From: an uncultured Saprospiraceae bacterium
Lineage (GTDB): Bacteria > Bacteroidota > Bacteroidia > Chitinophagales > Saprospiraceae
Length of the DNA: 64,000 nucleotides
Direction of reading: 5' to 3'
Assembly (NCBI GenBank): GCA_937951615.1
Contig: CALFBH010000121.1
Location: forward strand, 47,374-111,373
Part shown: positions 17,388 to 26,284 of the stretch, in pieces
How the letters are laid out: the number at the start of each line of letters is the position of its first letter
How positions within the stretch are numbered: the first letter of the stretch is position 1
Notes under the pieces: model-generated
Databases searched by the model: none
Told to the model about the DNA's origin: nothing
The model's input: only the letters and a program-made list of their open reading frames with translations
Translations under genes and position numbers: made by a program

Positions 17388-18929
17388 TCATTCATTTTTC
17401 CCATCCACAATTCTTGAAATACCGAGCGGATTAGCAGCTTTCAGGGCATCAGGCAACTGCTCATCTGGGAAATTCTGATAACATAATGGACGTGCAAAAC
17501 GCTTGATTGCTGCTGTGCCCACTGAGGTAAATCGTCCGTCACTCGTCGCAGGATATGGACCGCCGTGGTGCATGGCATGACAAACGGCTACGCCCGTAGG
17601 TACATCATTAAAAATCAGTCGTCCGGCTTTTTCCTGTAGAATGTGAATTAGATTTTTATAAGTATTCAGCTCACCCGGTTCGCCCATGAGCGTACTGGTC
17701 AGTTGTCCGGTTACACTATTAGCGACAGCCGCTAAGTCCTCATCGCTTTTGCATTTGACCAATAAAGAAAAAGGCCCGAAAACTTCTTCATGCAAAGCCG
17801 GGTTTTTGACAAATGCCGCTGCGCTCACAGAAGCAATAGCAGGCAAAGCCTGATGTGTTCCGCCTTCCTTGATGGCTTGTTCCTGCTGTACACCTTCGGC
17901 GTTTATCGCGCTTGTTTTTTTATCATTATAATTATTGAAAATGCCTTTGTTCAGCATCGTGTAGGGTTTTAGTTGTCCCACTGCTTCGCGCAAATGCTGA
18001 ATAAAATTGGCTGTTTGGTCGTCTTCTTTTATAACTAATAAACCTGGGTTGGTACAAAATTGTCCTGCACCCATGTTGAGCGATTTTGCCAACTGGCTAG
18101 CAATTTCTCCGCTTCGGTTTTTAATGGCTTGAGGCAATAGGAAAACTGGATTGATGCTGCCCATTTCTGCAAAAACAGGAATAGGCTCTTCTCGCTGTTG
18201 AGCCAGTTTATACAAAGCCATACCGCCTCGATGCGAACCTGTAAAAGCGACTGACTTAGTCAGTGAATGCATGACCAATAACTGCCCAATCTGATAGCCT
18301 TTGCTATTTAAAGAAGAAAAAACACCGTCTGGCATTCCAGTCTCCTTTGCTGCATTAATGATTGCTTCACTCACCATCGCATTGGTGCCGAGGTGCGACT
18401 CATGTGCCTTCACAATAACCGGACAACCTGAGGCCAGCGCAGCAGCCGTATCGCCACCCGCCGTAGAAAATGCCAGTGGGAAATTGCTCGCCGTAAAGAC
18501 GACAACTGGTCCAACTGGAATCAACAATCTACGAATATCTCCACTTGCGGTGTCAATAGTAGCATCGACCCAAGAACCTTCTTCAGCTACTTGTGCAAAG
18601 AGACGCAATTGACCACAGGTTCTGCCGCGCTCGCCCTTTACTCTTCCTTCCGGTAAACCAGATTCCTGCATCACACGGCTGACCAGCGTATCGCCTAACC
18701 CCTCAATATTATCGGCTATTTTTCGTAAAAATTCACCCCGTTTTGCACCAGAAAAATGGCGGTATTGTAGAAAAGCGTCCTGTGCTTTTTGCATGACACG
18801 GTCGGCTTCGTTTTCTGTCGCTGCGCTAAAACTGCCTTCCAGTATTTCGTCAGCAGCAGGATTCCAGGCTTGCAGGGTGTCTGTGCTTTCGGCAGATAAT
18901 TCAAAGCCAATGATGTTCTTTAATTGCAT
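17388..18929 (-). CDS. Aldehyde dehydrogenase, 2,5-dioxovalerate dehydrogenase-like
   Basis: 513 residues of the NAD(P)-dependent aldehyde dehydrogenase fold: FTASNFPLAFSTAGGDTAAAL in the cofactor domain, catalytic Glu in PVFAEMGSINPVF and catalytic Cys in NMGAGQFCTNPGL, with EEVFGPFSLLV near the end. The QFCTNPGL form and overall length resemble alpha-ketoglutaric semialdehyde (2,5-dioxovalerate) dehydrogenases of hydroxyproline or uronic acid breakdown; no companion pathway genes are present, so the substrate is tentative. It precedes the methyltransferase on the same strand. Confidence 0.9.
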   Translation of the reverse strand: MQLKNIIGFELSAESTDTLQAWNPAADEILEGSFSAATENEADRVMQKAQDAFLQYRHFSGAKRGEFLRKIADNIEGLGDTLVSRVMQESGLPEGRVKGERGRTCGQLRLFAQVAEEGSWVDATIDTASGDIRRLLIPVGPVVVFTASNFPLAFSTAGGDTAAALASGCPVIVKAHESHLGTNAMVSEAIINAAKETGMPDGVFSSLNSKGYQIGQLLVMHSLTKSVAFTGSHRGGMALYKLAQQREEPIPVFAEMGSINPVFLLPQAIKNRSGEIASQLAKSLNMGAGQFCTNPGLLVIKEDDQTANFIQHLREAVGQLKPYTMLNKGIFNNYNDKKTSAINAEGVQQEQAIKEGGTHQALPAIASVSAAAFVKNPALHEEVFGPFSLLVKCKSDEDLAAVANSVTGQLTSTLMGEPGELNTYKNLIHILQEKAGRLIFNDVPTGVAVCHAMHHGGPYPATSDGRFTSVGTAAIKRFARPLCYQNFPDEQLPDALKAANPLGISRIVDGKNE

Positions 18930-18934
18930 ATTGT

Positions 18935-19137
18935 GTGGTGATTGGTTGATTGATTAGTGATTGGTAACTGGTTGAATGGTGATTGGTTCGTTTAATTTTT
19001 ACTTCGTAAAAATCTCTTTTCTCTTCGCAACGAATGAAATCTCACTCCTATTGCTTGCTGAGTTAGAGCAGTAAAGATAATGTGTTTTGTGTTGCTTAAC
19101 AAATTCAATCACCAATTACTAATCACGAATCACCAAT
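18935..19137. repeat. TGATTGG/CCAATCA-type heptamer arrays
   Basis: About 18938-18990 reads as degenerate repeats of TGATTGG and GATTGGT; about 19105-19150 is the complementary form (CAATCACCAATT..). The latter runs into the last codons of rsmE: the final N-L-V-N-W-stop is itself encoded by AATTGGTAA-type repeat units. Confidence 0.8.
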
Positions 19138-19848
19138 TTACCAATTTACCAAATTCACAATATGGCAGGCGGCCAATCCAGCAGTTTCTGTTCGCAGGCG
19201 GCTGGTGCCGAGGCTGATGGGCTGATAGGCATTTTGCAAAGCGAGTGTTACTTCTTCTTTAGAAAAATCGCCTTCTGGGCCGATCAGGATAGTTGTATTC
19301 ATGCCTTTAGTATAGGCATTTTTTAAGTGGGGAAGGACTTCATTCTCATGACAATGTGCGATGAAATTTGTAGCGTCTGCGCTTATATTTTTACGAATAA
19401 AATCCTTAAAAGAAGTGAGTTCATTGAGTTGTGGTAAATAGGCTTTTAGGGATTGTTTCATGGCGGTCAGCATGATTTTTTGCAGGCGGTCAGTGCGAAT
19501 GTTCTTGCGTTCGGAACGTTGGCAGAGTAGGGGCGTGACCTCAGAGATTCCGAACTCTGTTGCTTTTTCCAACATCCATTCCAGGCGACTGATATTTTTA
19601 GTAGGTGCTATGGCAATATGTAAATGAAAGCCCGGAGCCTGGTAGTTTTGCTGCTCGTTTTTGATATTGAGGGTGCATTTTTTTCTGCTGGCTTCCAGAA
19701 TTTCGCCCTCATAAAAACCACCTTTCCCATCGACAAAATGAATCGTATCGCCTGCCTGTTTGCGTAAAGCCTGCAAACAATGACGTGCTTCCTCTGGAGG
19801 CAATGTGGCTATGCCATCTTTGATGTCATCTGTGTAAAAAAGAATCAC
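19138..19848 (-). CDS. rsmE: 16S rRNA m3U1498 methyltransferase
   Basis: 236 residues, a SPOUT methyltransferase. An N-terminal PUA-like domain (HCLQALRKQAGDTIHFVDGKG) is followed by the SPOUT domain with the characteristic ILIGPEGDFSKEEV loop and LGTSRLRTETAG knot, which binds S-adenosylmethionine. The start overlaps the stop of the upstream 520-residue gene by 4 bp (ATGA), showing translational coupling. Confidence 0.95.
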   Translation of the reverse strand: MILFYTDDIKDGIATLPPEEARHCLQALRKQAGDTIHFVDGKGGFYEGEILEASRKKCTLNIKNEQQNYQAPGFHLHIAIAPTKNISRLEWMLEKATEFGISEVTPLLCQRSERKNIRTDRLQKIMLTAMKQSLKAYLPQLNELTSFKDFIRKNISADATNFIAHCHENEVLPHLKNAYTKGMNTTILIGPEGDFSKEEVTLALQNAYQPISLGTSRLRTETAGLAACHIVNLVNW

Positions 19849-21407
19849 GGCAGACTGGAAGTTATTTTATGTTCACTGCCTTTGCGAGCGTATTCAATGA
19901 CAATGTCATAATAATTTTTTGTGTTTATTTTGGACTCCAGCCAGAGTTTATAACTGATACATTTTTCGAAAGGCACACCATAAGGCGGATGTTCTGATAT
20001 GAACTGCTGAATGATTTTTAATTCAGTTGGGTCGGGATCAAATTCCCCATCTTTAAGGATGTCCACAAGAAGATTGATAAAAGATTTGAAAATTACATTA
20101 TTAGCCTCAGCAAGCAATTTTTTATAGACTCGCTTGGTGCGGCGAAGGTGAGTCAAGGCATAACGATGCTCTTTCTTTTCGTAATAAATAATAGCTTCGA
20201 GTATGGCAACTTCCATTCTAAATTCCCGTGGCAACTTATCATGAATTTCGGAAATATAACAGGGCGCCAATTGTTTCAGTGCATTATCGTAATCTCTTTT
20301 TGCAAAATAACCCTGCGCCAGCCGCCCGATATGCCCGACGAGCACACTTTGCGGAAGTTCTGACAAATGAGCAATATCACGCCCGTCAAGGTATTCATCC
20401 GTCAGTTTATGTAGGGTTTTAAGGTTTTTATCTATCTGATTGGTATGGTAATACATGGAGCATTTATACGTCATGTAAAATGGCATGTATTTATCCATGT
20501 AAAGACTGTCGTATTGTTCCATGGCTTTATACATGGTTTCCATATACGGAATAGATTCTGGCACTCTAAGTAGCCAGTGGTAGGTGGCAACAATCCAACT
20601 CAGGGTATAAATTTTGGTATTATGATGTGCTTTTGTAAATAATTGCTCATCTTCAAATTCCTGGTAGCCTTTGATGAGGTGTTCTAATAAAAGGTCTAGT
20701 TTTTTCTCCTGATATAAAATATTCAGGATGCCCTGAAAGACATCATAACGGGCATTGAAAGAAGTTTTGACCAGGTCAGATGCAGAAAGTTCATCTTTGA
20801 TTTCTGCCATAGTCTGCAAAATTTCCGAGTCTGCTGAATCGTTATGAATACTGGAAGTCAGTTTGAACGTAACCCGAGATACAATGTATCTTAGCTCACT
20901 GAGTTTGTCGTGCTTTTCGCGAATTTTTTTCCGTTTTTCTATATAGCTTCGTGCATCAATTGTGCCTATGACAGTTCCCATGTTAATCAATTCGCGATAA
21001 ACAATCATAGCCAACTCATAAGCTTCTATTTTCAGAGATTTTTTCTCGGCTTCGAGTAGGAGCGTATGTGCAGTGGAATAGTCATCTTTGTTAAATGCAA
21101 TGCGGGCCAGCATAATCGTGCGATACACCTGAAGATGGTCATCCATTCGACCGTACTGTACCAGCAGACTTTGCTGTACTTCATCTAGCAGGCGATTACG
21201 CAGGCGATAAAACGCATTTTTACTCATTCCAGGAAACAAGTTCTTGATGATGAGTTCATTGTTTTTATAGGTCTTGTGATAATATGCTTCGAATAATTGA
21301 ACGATCTTACTTTCTTTTTGATTCGTTCGCATTCGATTAACAAAGAAGATGAAGTTTTTGGCTTCTTTCTCGCTAAGTGATTGTATAATGTCCTCGACTT
21401 TTCTCAT
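19845..21407 (-). CDS. Uncharacterised all-helical, TPR-like protein
   Basis: 520 residues, no signal peptide or membrane segment. The first 90 residues are charged helices with a possible HTH-like KNAFYRLRNRLLDEV segment; the rest consists of helix pairs reminiscent of TPR or HAT repeats (for example YSTAHTLLLEAEKKSLKIEA and DYDNALKQLAPCY). I do not recognise a named family. It is coupled to rsmE by a 4-bp overlap and diverges from the beta-propeller gene at 21580. A cytoplasmic scaffold or regulatory role is only a guess. Confidence 0.85.
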   Translation of the reverse strand: MRKVEDIIQSLSEKEAKNFIFFVNRMRTNQKESKIVQLFEAYYHKTYKNNELIIKNLFPGMSKNAFYRLRNRLLDEVQQSLLVQYGRMDDHLQVYRTIMLARIAFNKDDYSTAHTLLLEAEKKSLKIEAYELAMIVYRELINMGTVIGTIDARSYIEKRKKIREKHDKLSELRYIVSRVTFKLTSSIHNDSADSEILQTMAEIKDELSASDLVKTSFNARYDVFQGILNILYQEKKLDLLLEHLIKGYQEFEDEQLFTKAHHNTKIYTLSWIVATYHWLLRVPESIPYMETMYKAMEQYDSLYMDKYMPFYMTYKCSMYYHTNQIDKNLKTLHKLTDEYLDGRDIAHLSELPQSVLVGHIGRLAQGYFAKRDYDNALKQLAPCYISEIHDKLPREFRMEVAILEAIIYYEKKEHRYALTHLRRTKRVYKKLLAEANNVIFKSFINLLVDILKDGEFDPDPTELKIIQQFISEHPPYGVPFEKCISYKLWLESKINTKNYYDIVIEYARKGSEHKITSSLP

Positions 21408-21579
21408 TAACGGTATTGGTTTTCTATTGCCTTTTAGATATCTCCGTTGTTAGTATTTTAATGTATATTAGGTGCAACCTTAAATATAGGGAATAATTCA
21501 GGTTTAGGTAAAAATGATGCCAACTATTTTTAAATTTATCTAAAAAACAGGCAAATACACAATTTAAAAGTATATAAAA

Positions 21580-22929
21580 ATGGTTTTTTACACTTATAGG
21601 ATTCGTTTTTTAGTCTTATTTTTTATTGCCTTATCGACTGTAAGTCAGGCACAAGACTGGCAGTGGGCAAAAAAGATGGGCGGCATGGGCTTTGAACACG
21701 GACAGAGCATTGTCCTGGACGGAAATGGCGGATTATACGTATCTGGTACTTTCGAATTAGAGGCAGATTTTGGAGATACGCTGGTGTCGGCAGGGCATAG
21801 TGATATTTTTATTTCCAAATACGATACCATAGGCAATCGCCTCTGGACAAGACAGGCAAGCGGAGAAGGGAAAGATTATAGCTTAGGAATGGCTGCGGAT
21901 ACTGCAGGAATATACCTGACGGGCTTTTTTGAAGATAGTCTGCATTTTGGTGCGACTGCAATTGGTGCAGAACAGCAAGACGTTTTTGTAGTAAGATATG
22001 ATACTTCAGGAACGCTGAGATGGGCAAAGAAATTTGGGGGTTGGGGTTTTGATGCAGCTTATGATATGGCAAGGGACACAAAAGGCAATCTGTACATTGC
22101 GGGTGTATATTCAGATACTTTCCAAGTGGATACTTTTCATTTTTACAAAGCACGTTGGCGGGGTATTTTTTTAATGAAGCTGGACGCTGAAGGTAATGTA
22201 GATTGGGTGAAAGGTTCATCAGGACAAGGGCAGATATTGGTCAATGCGCTGACACTGGATGCTGATGATAATGTTTATCTGACTGGAGAATTTTCGGGAG
22301 AAAATGTGATTGATGGCGATACCATCAAAGGGAAAAGGGGGATTTATGTCGCCAAAACAGATGCTTCAGGAACATTGAAATGGGTGAAAAACTGGGGCAA
22401 TAAAGACATTTATGGTTTCGGTGGTGATATTGTAGCAGACAGTTCGGGGGTGTATGTAACCGGAGCCTATCAGGGCATCGGAGTCTTTGGTGATGATTTG
22501 ATGACTGGCTTAGGTGAGACGGATATTTTCTTATTGAAAATGGCTAAAGAAACAGGCGAATTGGAATGGCTGGAAAGGGCAGGCGGCCTAGCGCACGACA
22601 AAGGAATGGGCTTATTATTACACAAAGAAAAACTATACCTGACGGGCTGGTTTGATCAACAATCCAATTTTGCAGATACGATTATGACAGCAGGTGGCGG
22701 CAATAATTTTTTTATTGCGCAATATAATAAAGCCGGGCAAGCTGAATGGGTAGAGTCACCAATACAACAAGGGCTGGCTTATGGTAAAAGTCTGGTCGCT
22801 GATGAGTCGGATAATTTCTATACCACAGGCTGGTTTACCCGCATCCTTAATTTTCCGACGGACTTATTGATAGCCACAGGAGAAGCGGATGTTTTTATCG
22901 CAAAATTTCGGTATAAAGCTGAGGAGTGA
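21580..22929 (+). CDS. Secreted SBBP-repeat beta-propeller protein
   Basis: 449 residues with a signal peptide (hydrophobic 9-22, cleavage near SQAQ). The body is a series of SBBP-type repeats of about 50-60 residues, recognised by G.G.D.A..MA.D..GN.Y..G.F, then DTFQ, then FL.K.D..G...W.K, as in YDMARDTKGNLYIAGVYSD. Such repeats fold as beta-propellers. Unlike the two giant neighbours it lacks an obvious T9SS sorting domain and ends ADVFIAKFRYKAEE. Expected in the periplasm or exported; ligand unknown. Confidence 0.88.
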   Translation: MVFYTYRIRFLVLFFIALSTVSQAQDWQWAKKMGGMGFEHGQSIVLDGNGGLYVSGTFELEADFGDTLVSAGHSDIFISKYDTIGNRLWTRQASGEGKDYSLGMAADTAGIYLTGFFEDSLHFGATAIGAEQQDVFVVRYDTSGTLRWAKKFGGWGFDAAYDMARDTKGNLYIAGVYSDTFQVDTFHFYKARWRGIFLMKLDAEGNVDWVKGSSGQGQILVNALTLDADDNVYLTGEFSGENVIDGDTIKGKRGIYVAKTDASGTLKWVKNWGNKDIYGFGGDIVADSSGVYVTGAYQGIGVFGDDLMTGLGETDIFLLKMAKETGELEWLERAGGLAHDKGMGLLLHKEKLYLTGWFDQQSNFADTIMTAGGGNNFFIAQYNKAGQAEWVESPIQQGLAYGKSLVADESDNFYTTGWFTRILNFPTDLLIATGEADVFIAKFRYKAEE

Positions 22930-22933
22930 AGAG

Positions 22934-23020
22934 GGTCGATAGTCCATGGTCGGCGGTCGATGGCTGTTTGATATAATAGGCGCATTTTGCTATCGACCAT
23001 AGACCATAGACTATCGACCA
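22934..23020. repeat. CCATSGA/CTATSGA heptamer inverted arrays
   Basis: Two four-unit heptamer arrays in opposite orientation (22934-22964 and 22990-23020), reading CCATCGA-CCGCCGA-CCATGGA-CTATCGA on one strand and ATCGACC-ATAGACC-ATAGACT-ATCGACC on the other. They pair to form a hairpin between the convergent stops at 22929 and 23025. Same unit family at about 35245-35278 and 53655-53688. Confidence 0.85.
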
Positions 23021-23024
23021 GATT

Positions 23025-24224
23025 TTATTCATACACCGCGCGTTCTACACAGAAGTCGTAGAAATACGGTTTATATTTTATACAAAAATAGTCTGGCAGA
23101 GTTTTCTTTTTGTATTTTAATTCTTCATTAATTAGAACCGAAAGCTTTGTAAGCGAGACAGATGGCGCGCCTTTTTGTCGGGCATACATTTGCTCAAAAT
23201 TATCCAGTAAACCATCAAAACTCACATTTTTTGTCGAAGCAGCAGGCGGCGCGCGAAGTCCGGAAGCCATCACGAAGAAGCCCCCAAAACTTAATAGTAA
23301 AAAGACCAATGCGAGCAAGCGAAAATTGGTATAAAAGTGTAAAAGCCCGGCAATAAGTAGCAAGCCAATTAGTCCTAAAACAATGTTCCTCGCATTCTTT
23401 TTTCTGAATTTATCACCTGTTTTTTTGATCTTATCCAGATTGCTAATTTCCGTATCTGTCTTAGGTTGTACTTTTCGTCGGGTTTGTGTATCGGTATTGT
23501 TTGGATGTACCGGAATACGGTCGGCATCAGTAGTGACATCCGTGCTAATATCTGTGATAACATCTTTCTTTTTTCTTACCTTATCGACAATGTTGTCCAT
23601 GAAATCTTTGGTGTCATTGCCCAGCTCTAAGAAATCTGGAACGGTGAAGTTTTTATACTTTTCAGGGATGTGATTCTCCAGAAAAGTCGGCGTGGCTTCG
23701 CGCTGATAAGTAATATAAAAAACACCAATAATGAAAGGAATGAGCAAAATACGCCAGAGATTGGAAGACACAGAACGCAGCCAGATAAAAGAAATCGGTA
23801 TAATCACCCAGGCAATGCGAATGAGCGAATGAATATCATAAGCCACATCCATTTTTTCGCCTTCGCAACTAAAACAAGTCGCACATTTCAAAATCCACCA
23901 GAAAGTAGTTCCTGTCAGGCGAAGCCAGTCCCAGATAAAAGAAAGATTGAATCGTGGAATACCTTTCACGTATGCCACGGCGTTGAGGAGGAGTAGAAAA
24001 ACGATAGGCGCAACAACGAAAGCCATCACCGACCCGACAAAGGCACGAGCAACATTGATGGCGCGATCCACTCCCCGTATTTCCAGGTAATTATTGAGAC
24101 GGGAAAGGGCAAACAATACCAGCAGCAGCCCTAGTAAATAAGGCCAATGTCCCTGGATAAACTGACCAGGATTCCTCAGGAAATCCTGAAGGAAATCATT
24201 CCATGTGACAAGCGCGACTATCAC
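23025..24224 (-). CDS. Uncharacterised polytopic membrane protein
   Basis: 399 residues. Hydrophobic segments at about 26-41, 63-85, 104-112, 137-150 and 160-175 form an N-terminal membrane domain; a polar linker rich in D, T and K (about 195-275) follows; two more helices lie at about 281-297 and 303-322; the C-terminal 75 residues are soluble. A short CATCFSCEG stretch offers a Cys pair. I cannot assign a family. It ends against the heptamer hairpin and is probably transcribed alone. Confidence 0.82.
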   Translation of the reverse strand: MIVALVTWNDFLQDFLRNPGQFIQGHWPYLLGLLLVLFALSRLNNYLEIRGVDRAINVARAFVGSVMAFVVAPIVFLLLLNAVAYVKGIPRFNLSFIWDWLRLTGTTFWWILKCATCFSCEGEKMDVAYDIHSLIRIAWVIIPISFIWLRSVSSNLWRILLIPFIIGVFYITYQREATPTFLENHIPEKYKNFTVPDFLELGNDTKDFMDNIVDKVRKKKDVITDISTDVTTDADRIPVHPNNTDTQTRRKVQPKTDTEISNLDKIKKTGDKFRKKNARNIVLGLIGLLLIAGLLHFYTNFRLLALVFLLLSFGGFFVMASGLRAPPAASTKNVSFDGLLDNFEQMYARQKGAPSVSLTKLSVLINEELKYKKKTLPDYFCIKYKPYFYDFCVERAVYE

Positions 24225-24355
24225 AATTTGTATGTTTAAAAGAAGATCTTCTATTTATAAAATCCTCAAATTCAGACGTTCAATGTCTATGTTAAACGCA
24301 AAAGTACAACAAAATGTTGGAAGTTTCAATGTTTGATTTGTTATAGCTGTGGAGA

Positions 24356-25456
24356 TTATGCCTCTTTTAGCTCAAATTCCCGCTCTGTCAATTCTTCGCC
24401 ATTCACAATAATTGCCAGTCGATGTATGCCAGGATAATGCTTTCGTGTCGTCAGGTTTTTGAAATGCTGTTTGCGATTAAACGTGTAAGACTGAGCCCCT
24501 TGAAATTCCTTTTCGGCAAGATGAAAGACCTTGCGTGACTGTGTGCCATTTGCTTTGACAAAGTAGACACCATATTCCAGTCGAATGCTGCGTTGCTGCT
24601 TGCTATCGACATGCAAAGTGAATGAAAAGCGAAAATCTTCTCCAATTTGAAGTTGATCTTTTGTAAAAGCAAGTTCAGTAATACGAAGCTTAGAAGCATC
24701 GTCAAGACCAAATAAGGCTAAAGCTCTTTTATCACCCTGTTTCAATAAGGTACGTGTACCATGTTTCACAATCCAGTTGGTATGCGGATGGTCAGCTCTC
24801 AGCCAGCGAGCTGCTATTTGGAGAACGGTTTCAGGATGGTCTTTAATGATGTCATTGAGATTATTGGCAACACTCTTACGAACATACAAAGCCTCATCCG
24901 CTTTCAATTTTTCAAGAATAGGTAGAATGGGTGCGGGGTCGGCTTTGAAAGCTTTTAATGCGCCACCCCAGGGCAGACGCGGACGAGAGCCTTCACTCGC
25001 CAGACGACGGATATGCTCATTCTCATGGTCAGCCCATTTTAGCATTTGCTGCATCATTCGTTTGGGGTATTCTCGAATAAAAGGGCGTACTGCAAATTCC
25101 GAGGTACTGTAAGAAGTGAAATGTGCCAGGGCAGGAATAGAAGTATCGTAATCTTCCAGTCCATATTGTTGTACAAAATCGGGAAAAATCATTCCAAGCA
25201 GTCCATCTTTTATAGTTGGAGCGACTTTATAAAGTAGAGCAATTTGTTTAGGATAAGTGCCGGGAATTGTAGCGTGCATAGTTTGAGTAACATGTCGCAT
25301 TCGCTGTTTGAGTTCTCGTTGCGTCCAGTCTTTGTCTAGTACTCTTTGTTTAAAAGCCTTAGCATCAAAACCAGTTGATTCCTGTGCAATAGCGTTTCCC
25401 AGTGTTGTTATAAACGCCTCATTATAGAGGGCTTTTAAGGTGAACTTTTCTTCCAT
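24356..25456 (-). CDS. AlkD-like HEAT-repeat DNA alkylation repair protein
   Basis: 366 residues from the ATG at 25454-25456 (MEEKFTLKALYNEAF...). A longer frame to 25549 would only translate the hairpin repeats upstream. Helical HEAT-type repeats run from about 25 to 230, with conserved ASEGSRPRLPWG and ADEALYVRKSVANNLNDIIKDHP blocks of the AlkD/AlkC group, and a C-terminal beta-sandwich-like extension of about 120 residues (LAFTKDQLQIGEDFRFSFTL). AlkD-type glycosylases excise N3- and N7-alkylpurines; activity here is inferred from fold. Confidence 0.87.
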   Translation of the reverse strand: MEEKFTLKALYNEAFITTLGNAIAQESTGFDAKAFKQRVLDKDWTQRELKQRMRHVTQTMHATIPGTYPKQIALLYKVAPTIKDGLLGMIFPDFVQQYGLEDYDTSIPALAHFTSYSTSEFAVRPFIREYPKRMMQQMLKWADHENEHIRRLASEGSRPRLPWGGALKAFKADPAPILPILEKLKADEALYVRKSVANNLNDIIKDHPETVLQIAARWLRADHPHTNWIVKHGTRTLLKQGDKRALALFGLDDASKLRITELAFTKDQLQIGEDFRFSFTLHVDSKQQRSIRLEYGVYFVKANGTQSRKVFHLAEKEFQGAQSYTFNRKQHFKNLTTRKHYPGIHRLAIIVNGEELTEREFELKEA

Positions 25457-25468
25457 AATAGAGTTGCT

Positions 25469-25582
25469 TTCGACTCCGCTCAAACAACTAATATTGGTGG
25501 TTCGTTGAGCGTAGCCGAAACTGTATTGTCTTCGACTCCGCTCAGACAACTAATATTGGTGGTTCGTTGAGCGGAATCGAAA
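25469..25582. repeat. Two tandem copies of the TTCGACTCCGCTCA hairpin
   Basis: Copies at 25469-25520 and 25531-25582 (62-bp period) are nearly identical. Each starts TTCGACTCCGCTCA, has CAACTAATATTGGTGG in the middle and ends with a degenerate complement (TGAGCG..... CGAAA), so each folds on itself. They lie in the leader of the AlkD-like gene. Confidence 0.9.
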
Positions 25583-25595
25583 CGAAGCATAATCG

Positions 25596-26027
25596 TTATT
25601 GTTTATCCATATCATTTTTAAGCGTCTCAAGTTCCTCCATGAGTTCACTCATTTCGTCTTTGATGGCTTCATTTTGTTTTTCTGGCTCACTGCTGCGAGT
25701 CGTTTTAGTGGTTTCAATGAGTTGATCCAATTGATTCCTTTTTTCTTCCAGCTCTTTCAAGCGTTCAGGGAAATTTTGACCGATTTCCTGCGCTTTTTTG
25801 CCCAATTGTGAAATAACGTTGCCTGTTTTTTCAATGGCATCATCAAATTTACCTTCAGCGTAATTTTTCTTGGCACTTTGGAAAAGTTTGCCGACTGCGC
25901 TACCGACACCTTTTACGCCATTTGTAATTTCTTTGTTTACTGCACGGTCTTCGTCTGTACCATAAAAATGATTATAGCCCATAAAAGCAATTGCGGCAAA
26001 GACAACTAACGATAATATTCTTCTCAT
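25596..26027 (-). CDS. Small exported or anchored coiled-coil protein
   Basis: 143 residues with an N-terminal hydrophobic segment (about 4-17, RRILSLVVFAAIAFMGY) serving as signal or anchor, a Gly/Ala stretch (NGVKGVGSAVGKLF), and an extended charged coiled coil from about 60 to 140 (ERLKELEEKRNQLDQLIE, EMSELMEELETLKNDM). No family recognised. It sits between the glucosaminidase gene and the AlkD-like gene on the same strand, separated from the former by an intrinsic terminator. Confidence 0.8.
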   Translation of the reverse strand: MRRILSLVVFAAIAFMGYNHFYGTDEDRAVNKEITNGVKGVGSAVGKLFQSAKKNYAEGKFDDAIEKTGNVISQLGKKAQEIGQNFPERLKELEEKRNQLDQLIETTKTTRSSEPEKQNEAIKDEMSELMEELETLKNDMDKQ

Positions 26028-26094
26028 GATATATTTTTTATTTGTGATAGATGATTAACTGTTTATGAATATGGTTTGTTGCCACAAAGATACA

Positions 26095-26129
26095 AAAAAA
26101 GAAAAAACCGAAGCCCCATTGGGCTTCGG
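26095..26129 (-). terminator. Intrinsic terminator of the glucosaminidase gene
   Basis: On the minus strand CCGAAGCCC - AATG - GGGCTTCGG forms a 9-bp stem followed by a T run (the A-rich stretch at 26095-26107 on the plus strand). Confidence 0.9.
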
Positions 26130-26205
26130 TGAAAAACAAATGAACCCACAAAATAGTATCTTGAGTCAAGTTGCGGATAAACGCTAACTTGAAAAAATCA
26201 AAAGA

Positions 26206-26265
26206 AAAAATCCAAATTCCAAAGAATAATGACGCTTCAGTAAAGTTTTTGGAATTTGGATTTTT
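26206..26265. repeat. 18-bp inverted repeat made of CCAAATTC-type units
   Basis: AAAAATCCAAATTCCAAA (26206-26223) is complementary to 26248-26265, giving an 18-bp stem with a 24-nt loop. It lies between the glucosaminidase stop and its intrinsic terminator. Confidence 0.75.
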
Positions 26266-26284
26266 CGTTTTGGAATTTGCCTCA

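Noticed and set aside
25457..25549. N-terminal extension of the AlkD-like protein
   Set aside because: It would translate the TTCGACTCCGCTCA hairpin repeats; the ATG at 25456 gives a normal start.
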